Assembly (NCBI GenBank): GCA_944323735.1
Contig: CALUTO010000002.1
Span: forward strand, 62,001 to 126,000
Direction of reading: 5' to 3'
DNA length: 64,000 nt
Source of the DNA: Candidatus Gastranaerophilales bacterium
GTDB lineage: Bacteria > Cyanobacteriota > Vampirovibrionia > Gastranaerophilales > Gastranaerophilaceae
Under the pieces are notes generated by a model that was given only the letters and a program-made list of their open reading frames with translations, did not search any database and was not told the origin of the DNA. A program made the position numbers and the translations under genes. Positions 26,800 through 34,600 of this stretch are shown piece by piece (the first letter of the stretch is position 1; every line of letters begins with the position of its first letter).

Positions 26800-26995
26800 A
26801 ATTACGGTTACAACAATCTGATTAAGCAAAACTTAATTTGTATTTTTAATATTTATATGAACACCGGAAAAAATTTCAGACCGGGGGATATTTCTTTATA
26901 AATAAAAATTAGCCGCAACCGGAGATATAAGGCTAATGCAAAAACAGAAAGAATTGTATATCCTCAAAAATACAAGCACAAGAAGGGGCCGATTC

Positions 26996-28030
26996 ATGCT
27001 AAAAAAGCTGATAATTTTTTCTGTAATAATGATTTTTTCACTGCCGGCTAAAGCCTATAAAATACAGACATATACACCTGTTCAACCATATCCTTACGCA
27101 TATGGCGTTCCTCCATACGGCAGAACAGTTCCGCCTTTTATTCCCGGAAGAAAGTTTAAAAATTTAAAACGAAAAATGTTTTCTCCTTACAGAAATTACT
27201 CTGCTATTCCCCCGTTAATGCCTGCTTACGGAACAACAAACTACTATCCCTCACAAACAACAATAAACAGGACAACAAGTATGCTTAATCCTGAAACAAG
27301 GATACCTACTATTGCCCCGCTGCAGCCGGTAAAAGAGAAAGAAAATGCAGTTCAAACCCAAACAGAAAAATCAGCCGCACAGTCTCCTCCCGCAACAGGA
27401 AGCTACCCGAAAATCAGCAGTCTTGAAAATACAATTTTCAACCGGACTTACGAAAATCAGGATATATATGACAGACTGAAACGACTTGAAAAAAAAGTTT
27501 TTAGAAGAACTTTCGAGAATATGACACTTGCAGACAGGATGGACAATATATTGAACAACGTAGATCCGGCTATTGTTTATAATATAAATCAGAAAGAACT
27601 TGCAAAAATCGAGAATAAAATTCTCGGACGAAGCTTTGAGTATGAAAATATAGATGAACGAATAACACGGCTCGAAAAAGAAATGCTGGGCGCAATGCAA
27701 AGCGGAAATATAAAGCAACGCTACGATGTAGTCAAAAGCGCAGCACGCCACTATAATGCATATCCTGTTTACACGGCGCAGCAGCAGCAAAACTACAATA
27801 CATACAATAATTACAAAAAGCCGAGAAGAAATATTTTGGGATTTTTCTTTGATATGCTCTCAACCGGTTTCGGGGCAGGTCAGATGACGGGATACACTCC
27901 GCCTGTGTTTATGCCGTATGACAATTTTCAGGATGCAAGCGGCATACAGGACTATTACATGGGAAACAGAGGAGGGCACTATCTAAACAGAAACATGGGC
28001 AGCGGTTCTACTGTCAAAATACTGGATTGA
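26996..28030 (+). CDS. Secreted protein with LE-x-x-(I/V)F-type repeats
   Basis: This is a 344-residue protein if started at the ATG at 26996, where a signal peptide begins (MLKKLIIFSVIMIFSLPAKA). An earlier ATG at 26936 would bury that signal. A Pro/Tyr-rich region follows. Residues about 137-237 hold three related units of the form SLENTIFNRTYENQDIYDRL, KRLEKKVFRRTFENMTLADR and KIENKILGRSFEYENIDERI. Such repeats occur in cyanobacterial exported proteins. A hydrophobic Phe/Gly stretch and a Gly-rich tail end the protein. It stops on TGA. Confidence 0.75.
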   Translation: MLKKLIIFSVIMIFSLPAKAYKIQTYTPVQPYPYAYGVPPYGRTVPPFIPGRKFKNLKRKMFSPYRNYSAIPPLMPAYGTTNYYPSQTTINRTTSMLNPETRIPTIAPLQPVKEKENAVQTQTEKSAAQSPPATGSYPKISSLENTIFNRTYENQDIYDRLKRLEKKVFRRTFENMTLADRMDNILNNVDPAIVYNINQKELAKIENKILGRSFEYENIDERITRLEKEMLGAMQSGNIKQRYDVVKSAARHYNAYPVYTAQQQQNYNTYNNYKKPRRNILGFFFDMLSTGFGAGQMTGYTPPVFMPYDNFQDASGIQDYYMGNRGGHYLNRNMGSGSTVKILD

Positions 28031-28053
28031 AGTCTTATCCCCCCAAAAACCTT

Positions 28054-29169
28054 TTACAGACCGAAAGTTGAAAGACGGGCTTTGTCAAAAATCTTTCCAA
28101 TATACTTAATATCATTAAACATTGAATCAAATACTTTGTCGGATACCGCATTTGCATCAGCTTCAACAGGCTGGGTTTCATACAATTTCATTCCGAAACG
28201 TTCTGTTATATAATTTTCTAAATTGTGCTTAAATTCTTTTGCCTGTTGTATTTCTTTTTTATTAACAAGCTCGCCATTTTCCAGTTTTTGAACCAGCTGT
28301 CTCTGCCATTCATGACGGGCTTCATGTTCAAGAACCGGAGCAATTTGCGCAGGAGTAGAAGACAACAAATCTTCTTTTATGTATAAAATTTTTCGGTTAT
28401 TTTTATCAAAAAGTGCAGAATACTTTGCTTTCGGGTCTGAAATAACCCTAAGAGGAACATTCATATCAACACCCTGATTATAGAGAGCACGTGTTTTTGC
28501 GGCATGTACGAAATCAAGAGGGTGTTTTAACATCGCATAAAAATAAGGAAACGATGTTATTTTATTCAAATTATTTTCTGATATATTAACCCCTTCCTTA
28601 TAAATTGTTTCACTCAATTCACCGGGACGGCTGACAGCGACTGACGAAAGTTTTTTTGTGACCCTGCCGTTTCTGATTTCAGAAATTTCATTTTCGTCAA
28701 GCCTGGCACTTCTTCCGCTTCCCTGAGAAACAGTTTTTGTGACAGCTTTTGTCGGATTATTGATATCTATGACTGTATATTTTGTTTTTAAAATATCTGT
28801 CGACTCATCCTGTACATCTAGACGCATCCATACATCACGACGCCGCAAACCCGAATTTGTAAAGGCATTGGGATTATATTTTAACACATACCTGTTTTTT
28901 GGGGTGATTTTTAGCGGCTCAAACCATTTGTAAAAACTCAGCTTCTTCAAACCTGAAATTTCGTCCAGAATTTTTCTTTTAATGAGCCGCCCGTTTCTGT
29001 TTTTTTGTGAATATATTTTTATTTTCCTGCCCTCTGTATTTTCGAGCACCACACAGTCGCAAAAATTTAATCTTTTATTTTGCCTGACAGGAACATCAGT
29101 AATTTTTGATACCAGCTTGAACCCTGTTTTATTAAATGTGTTTTGACCTATTTTTTGAATAACTGCCAT
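28054..29169 (-). CDS. Zincin-like orphan protein (HExxH variant HEARH)
   Basis: A 371-residue protein. The N-terminal half is beta-rich and unrecognised. The C-terminal part contains PVLEHEARHEWQRQ with H282, E283 and H286 in an HExxH helix, and E336 in PVEADANAVSD about 50 residues on, the layout of gluzincin-type metallopeptidases. Activity is inferred. There is no signal peptide, and no ribosome binding site before the ATG, so the start is uncertain. The gene is convergent with the repeat protein upstream, with 23 bases between stops. Confidence 0.68.
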   Translation of the reverse strand: MAVIQKIGQNTFNKTGFKLVSKITDVPVRQNKRLNFCDCVVLENTEGRKIKIYSQKNRNGRLIKRKILDEISGLKKLSFYKWFEPLKITPKNRYVLKYNPNAFTNSGLRRRDVWMRLDVQDESTDILKTKYTVIDINNPTKAVTKTVSQGSGRSARLDENEISEIRNGRVTKKLSSVAVSRPGELSETIYKEGVNISENNLNKITSFPYFYAMLKHPLDFVHAAKTRALYNQGVDMNVPLRVISDPKAKYSALFDKNNRKILYIKEDLLSSTPAQIAPVLEHEARHEWQRQLVQKLENGELVNKKEIQQAKEFKHNLENYITERFGMKLYETQPVEADANAVSDKVFDSMFNDIKYIGKIFDKARLSTFGL

Positions 29170-29202
29170 CAGATAACAACTTTCTTTTTTGCAAACTAAT
29201 TT

Positions 29203-29790
29203 TTATTTGTTTTCAAATCTTTTTTTATCCAGCTCTGTAATTTTTCTTATTACCCTGCAGGGATTTCCCGCTGCAATAACATTTTCCGGTATATCTTTTG
29301 TAACAACACTGCCTGCACCAATAACCGAACCATCACCTATTGATACACCGGGCAAAACTGTAACATTTCCGCCTATCCATACGTTATTACCGACTTTCAC
29401 AGGAAATGCATATTCAAGCCCCTTATTTCTGGTGTCAACATCAATCGGATGCTGCGGTGTATAAAATGAGCAGTTCGGACCGATAAAAACATTGTCCCCG
29501 AAAGTAACTTTAGCCGGATCAAGAATTGTAAGATTATGATTTGCATAAAAATTTTCACCGATTTCTATATTGTAGCCGTAATCACACCAGAAGGCAGGCT
29601 CAATCCAGAAATTTTCTTTTGTTTTTCCGAGAATCTGTTTTAATAAATTTTTTCTTTTTTCGGTTTCAAACGGCGAAATATTATTGTATTTTTGGCAAAG
29701 AGTCTTGCATTTTATACGCTCTTCCTGCAGCGACTTTTCATAGTTCGCATCGTACAACAAACCGCCTAGCATTTTTTCTTTTTCATTCAT
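29203..29790 (-). CDS. Maltose/galactoside O-acetyltransferase-like protein
   Basis: A 195-residue protein starting MNEKEKMLGGLLYDANYEKS, preceded by GGGAGG. It shows the left-handed beta-helix of the LacA/Maa/NodL family: FWCDYGYNIEIGENFYANHN, VFIGPNCSFYTPQHPID (catalytic His in TPQHP) and IGAGSVVTKDIPENVIAAGN. It transfers acetyl from acetyl-CoA to a sugar hydroxyl. An upstream in-frame ATG is less likely. Confidence 0.92.
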   Translation of the reverse strand: MNEKEKMLGGLLYDANYEKSLQEERIKCKTLCQKYNNISPFETEKRKNLLKQILGKTKENFWIEPAFWCDYGYNIEIGENFYANHNLTILDPAKVTFGDNVFIGPNCSFYTPQHPIDVDTRNKGLEYAFPVKVGNNVWIGGNVTVLPGVSIGDGSVIGAGSVVTKDIPENVIAAGNPCRVIRKITELDKKRFENK

Positions 29791-29891
29791 AAGAAACTGC
29801 CTCCCGAAAATAAATTTTAACACAAAAACAACCTGAAAAAACAGAAAGGATTTTTATAACAGACAATACTAAATATCAGCCCTAATTAATA

Positions 29892-30398
29892 TTAATAACC
29901 AATAGACCACTGGAAAGGTTTTTTTGTAGGTTTTTGAAGCTGTTTTGAAGGGGCAGATGCAACAGCAGCAGATTCTTTCACCTCAATTACATTTTTTGCT
30001 TTATGCAAAAGGTTCTTTTTCTGCATTGCTTTATCAACATTATAATAAGATTTTAAATAATCAAGCTTAATCTGCAGCTCAACATTTTCATCATTTAACG
30101 ACACTGTCTGTTTTCTGTATTTGTTTAGTGTAACTTCACTTGCTGTTACAAAATAGTAACTGACAGCAGAAATCAATATAAAAAGTATCAAAATTGAGCA
30201 TAATGTCCGGTTCACTCTAGCCACTGCCATTTCCTTATATGTTTTGCATTTGGGGAAATATCCGTCAATAATCGGATTCTGGTTGTAAGTTTTCTGTGTA
30301 TTCGGTCGATATACATTGTAATGCGAATTTCCAATAGCCGGTCTAGTCAATTTAGTTCTCCCATGACGATATTTTTCTTGCCGCTCTAAGTTTTGCAC
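29892..30398 (-). CDS. FtsL-like bitopic protein
   Basis: This 168-residue protein has a polar N-terminal cytoplasmic part, one membrane helix (about residues 66-86, TLCSILILFILISAVSYYFV) and a short coiled coil (VSLNDENVELQIKLDYLKSY), the plan of the divisome protein FtsL. It overlaps the end of rsmH by 47 bases, the place where ftsL usually sits in the dcw cluster. Sequence identity to FtsL is low in general, so the call rests on topology and position. The usual downstream ftsI, mraY and mur genes are absent. Confidence 0.7.
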   Translation of the reverse strand: MQNLERQEKYRHGRTKLTRPAIGNSHYNVYRPNTQKTYNQNPIIDGYFPKCKTYKEMAVARVNRTLCSILILFILISAVSYYFVTASEVTLNKYRKQTVSLNDENVELQIKLDYLKSYYNVDKAMQKKNLLHKAKNVIEVKESAAVASAPSKQLQKPTKKPFQWSIGY

Positions 30399-31299
30399 TC
30401 CGAGAAGGCGGGTTATCCTTCAATTCTAATTCTGTAGCCAATAGTGGTTTTTTGTTTATCAATTCTAACATCGGCGGCTTACAGTGACACACCGGGTCTG
30501 TCGGTTTACATCTGCAATTTGCCGAGTAGTACTTGAAAATTTGCTTAACAAGTCTATCTTCTAAAGAATGAAAACTTATTATACTAATTATAGCACCAAC
30601 TGATAATAATGTAAGCACATCATTCAATGTATTTTTTACATTTTGAAGTTCGTGGTTTACTTCTATCCGTATTGCTTGAAAGACACGGGTTGCAGGGTGA
30701 ATTTTTTGATTTGTATGAGGTACGGATTTCACAATCAAATCCGCCAATTCTGTTGTTGTATCTATAGTTTTATTTTTTCTGTAATTTATAATATTTTTTA
30801 CAATTCTTTTTGTAAATCTTTCTTCACCGTATTCACTTATTATTCGAACGAGGTCGTCCTCACTGTATTTGTTAACCACATCAAACGCACTGAAATCTGA
30901 CTCTCTGTCAAAACGCATATCCAGCGGAGCCTCTTTTGAAAAAGAAAATCCTCTTTCCTGCTTTGTCAGCTGGTGATAAGAAGCACCGAGGTCAAAAATT
31001 ATACCGCCGGTAATTTTTTCAATGCCTAAATCATGTAAAACATTCTTAATATTTGTATAAGAGTCCTTAACAATTGTTAAATTTTTGTAATTTTTAAGAC
31101 GTTCCCTTGAAAATTCTATTGCGTCACTGTCAACATCAAAAGCAATAAGCCTGCCGTCAGGCTGAATTTTTTGGAGGATAAGCTCTGAATGTCCTCCTCC
31201 GCCCAAAGTCGCATCTACATATATTTTACCGTTTTGACAATCTAGCATGTCTACGGCTTCATTTGCCATGACCGTATAATGTTTAAAATCTTTCAACAT
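30352..31299 (-). CDS. rsmH: 16S rRNA (cytosine-1402-N4)-methyltransferase RsmH
   Basis: This 315-residue enzyme N4-methylates C1402 of 16S rRNA. It shows the SAM site VDATLGGGGHSELILQKI, GIIFDLGASYHQLT, and the end ISFHSLEDRLVKQIFKYYSA with RSAKLRAARKI. It starts MLKDFKHYTVMANEAVDML. No Shine-Dalgarno sequence precedes the ATG: TATTAT (31311-31306) lies six bases before it, but a -35 is not convincing. The next gene is the FtsL-like overlap partner. Confidence 0.96.
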   Translation of the reverse strand: MLKDFKHYTVMANEAVDMLDCQNGKIYVDATLGGGGHSELILQKIQPDGRLIAFDVDSDAIEFSRERLKNYKNLTIVKDSYTNIKNVLHDLGIEKITGGIIFDLGASYHQLTKQERGFSFSKEAPLDMRFDRESDFSAFDVVNKYSEDDLVRIISEYGEERFTKRIVKNIINYRKNKTIDTTTELADLIVKSVPHTNQKIHPATRVFQAIRIEVNHELQNVKNTLNDVLTLLSVGAIISIISFHSLEDRLVKQIFKYYSANCRCKPTDPVCHCKPPMLELINKKPLLATELELKDNPPSRSAKLRAARKISSWEN

Positions 31300-31649
31300 A
31301 TTTTAATAATAATATAAAAATAAATTTTAACGCCACCCGACAGGATATAGAGCATCTTATAACCGGCATCCCCCTCAAGGAGAGTATTAATGCGCAGAGG
31401 TTTAATAATTATCCGGCAACAGTAAATTTCAAAAGCAAATTTTTCACCCGCCGGAAAAACAGAAACGTAAAAAGCATAAGAGTTTGAGATGTAATAGCTG
31501 CTTAACAATTTTTTACAATGTCTTAGAGGCTTGTCTAACAAGCCTCTAAGACACATGTGTCTTAACCACACTTTAAAGATATCCATAGCCATTGCCGATA
31601 TAAACAAAAAAGGTATTAGTGTACAAGTCAAAAAAGGAGTGAAGAAATC
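31300..31649. other. Divergent intergenic region between rsmH and the giant gene
   Basis: This region of about 350 bases sits between two divergent genes. Its notable content is the perfect hairpin and the overlapping palindrome at 31519-31564. A good AAAAAAGGAG site lies before the ATG at 31650. No gene is convincing here. Confidence 0.5.
31519..31564. promoter_or_regulatory. Perfect 16-bp hairpin overlapping an 18-bp palindrome
   Basis: Bases 31519-31534 pair perfectly with 31538-31553 around a CTA triloop. Bases 31547-31564 (TAAGACACATGTGTCTTA) form a second perfect palindrome that shares 31547-31553 with the first stem. The two cannot form at once. There is no T-run. It could be a switch in the leader of the giant gene or a dimer-protein site. 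Confidence 0.6.
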
Positions 31650-34600
31650 ATGTCGGATGAATTAAGACTAGGAAAGAAAGGTGACAACGTAGATTTGTCA
31701 CAGATTAAAGGTGGTATTCGCCAGGATGATATTAAGAATGAGAAGTTAAAAAATATTTTTGACAAATACGATGGTGATGACAACGACGTTCTAAGCAGTG
31801 GAGAAGTAGAAAACTTTTTAAAAGACGTTAAAAATACTGCAAAGAACTCCGTATTTTCAAAAAGAGAAACGAAAAAGTTTATCAAAAACGAACTCGGAAA
31901 AGGTGAAGCAAAAGCAGAAGACGTATGGGAGTTTACGGAGACTCTTGCCCGTATTTCTGATGAAAAAGATCTTGCAGGCTCTTATATAAACAAAGCCAAT
32001 CAGGAAGTCATCACTTATGAAGACGGAACAGTAGAAAGGGTAAACAAAGACGGAAGCTCTGTTACCGAAAGAAAAGACAAAAACGGAAACCCTGTTTTTG
32101 AACATAAAGATGCAAACGGAAATCTTTATCAAAAAGAATATTTTGACGAAAACGGGAATGCAGTAGCCGAGCACTATAACGTCCAAAACGGCGAATCCGT
32201 AATTAGAGAAAAAAACATAAGCGGTGAAGGCGGAAACCCGATAACACGCATAGAATACAATAACGGTGAAGCCGTAAAGAAAACAGTCAGAAACGGGAAC
32301 AAAACAACTGTCTATAATATTACCGACGGCAGAGAAACAAAAACGCTTGTAAAAGAAAAGATAGGAAACGGAATAACAAGAACAACCGAATATTCAAAAA
32401 CAGCTGACGGAGAACCTGTTGAAACAATAAAAGAGGACGGTAAACCGACAGTCATAAATATCACCCAGCGTGACGGAACAGTAAGACAGATTATCAGAGA
32501 CGAAAATTCTTTTACAGAAAACACCCTGAACTCTGAGGGAAAAAGACTTCATCAGGAAAAAAATATAGACGGACAGAACTACGAACTTGATTACGACGGA
32601 AAAGGCAATACAAAAGGTATAATTGTCCAGAACGGTGAAAGCATAAAAGATATAGCTAAAAATTTCGGCGTTTCGGAAGAAGCACTGATAAAAGCAAATA
32701 TTGACGCCATAAAAGGCGAAGGAGACAACCGGTATTTCAATGTCGGCGAAGAAATCGTTATCCCCAGAGAAATGGAGGCTGACGAAAAAGTTCTGAGAGG
32801 CAGAGCCTCAAAAGAAGAAGCGATTGCACAGTACGAAGCAGCAGAAGCTGAAAGAAGAGCTGAAGAAGAAAGAAAGGCAGAAGAAGCCCGTATTGCGCAG
32901 GAACAGGAAGAAGCACGCAAACAGGCAGAAGCTGACGCAGCAGCAGACGCACAAAAAGCCGAAGAAAACAAAAAGCACTATGAAGAAGGGAAAAAACTTG
33001 CGGAAAAAATCTATGACGACATTGACGGAATCGGCACAAGCAAAACTTTTGACGGACATATTGCCCAGATTAATAAAGACAATGTCGCAGGTGTTGTGCT
33101 CGGATATGCGGAAAAATCACCCGGTGAATCAATTGCGGAAGCAATATTTGATGAAGCAGGAATGAAGCTCAGCAGAAGAAAAGAAAAGGTAACACATATA
33201 TTTAACCAGCTTGTTACAAAAGCCAAAGAACTCGGGATAGATACCTCTCAGGCGGAAAAAGAGTTTGCAGAGGCAATAAAGCTAAAACACGGGTATGCAA
33301 ACAATGAAGATTTTGACGCAATCTTTAACAGTCTTGCCACCGGTATTGTGGGCAAAGGAAGCATAACAAAAGCAGAAGAACGTGAAATTAAAAACACGCC
33401 GGAAACAGAATTGCAGCAAGAAACAATAGGCATTCTTGAAGAAACAGTAAGCGGAGCAGAAGAAGCTCTCTCCGAACAGCTCAAGCACGATGGCTGGATA
33501 GCTGATTTGTGGGAAGGAATAAAATGGCTTGGCGGTTCAGATAACCTTGATGAAAAAGTCAAAGAAGATATTGCTGCATACAAAGACCAGATTGAAGTTC
33601 TCAAATCAGCAAAAACACCGGAGGAATTTAAAGCAAAATTCAAAGAAATCTTCGGCGTAAACTATGATCCCGCACTGATTAAAGCATATCAGAAGACACA
33701 GGCTCAATTTGCCGCTGCACAGGCGAATTACATAATGGAAGAGCAATTCAATACCCAGTTAAAAGACCTGCTCAAAAATGAAAACCTTAAAGGCGGCGAA
33801 AAAACTTACAACGAATTATTCAATAAATTTGCGGACTTTGCAGGGCAGGGAGACCGTGAAACAGGCGTACAAACGCTCAATGATGCGCTTAAGAGCACAG
33901 GCGTTGATGAAAATGCAAGTACTGAAGAAAAATACAAAGCACTGCACAGAATTGCAAAAGAATTCAGTAAAAATTTGCACAACGAAACGGTGAAGGCAAC
34001 CGGCGGAAAGGGTTACGAAGCATTTAAAGCCGAAGCGGAAAATGCATACAATGCAGCCTTCGGCGTGAAAAACGATATTGCAAAACGTGTAGCTGAATAC
34101 AACACATCCCAGCAGACCGGCGCAATGATTACCGGAGGAATACTTAAAGGTGCAGCGGCACTTTCTATGCTGATTCCCGGAGTCGGTGTAGTAGCTGCTG
34201 CCGGTATCACCGCAGCAGCAAGTGCAGCGATTGATGCAACAGACCGTGTATCGTCAGAAGAAGGACTTCAAGAAAATGAAATCTTTACTATCCTGAAAAA
34301 TGCAGCTATAGACGGTGCAACCATGTTCGGCGGTGCAAAATTAACAAAAATGCTCGCAAACGTAAAAACTTTTGTCAAAATCGGCGGTCAGATTACGGGT
34401 GACGTAATTATCGGTGCTGCAGCCGAAAAAGGCCAGACCGGTGAAATCACAATTAACGGTCTTGTATTCCAGTGTGTATTCAGTGCAGCCGGTAACCTTG
34501 TAGCATTGAAGAATATGGGCAAAGCTAAAAACACAACAGGCGGTGTACCGGCAAAAGCCGGCTCCCCTGACGCAGGACAGTCCGGCAGCGCACATGGCAG

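Noticed and set aside
31299-31334. rsmH as another leaderless gene
   Set aside because: TATTAT lies exactly six bases before the ATG and there is no Shine-Dalgarno sequence, but no acceptable -35 is found at 16-18 bases, so I did not count it.
31293-31631. Minus-strand ORF in the rsmH-giant gene spacer
   Set aside because: It lies across the hairpin region, lacks a ribosome binding site and has no recognisable protein features.
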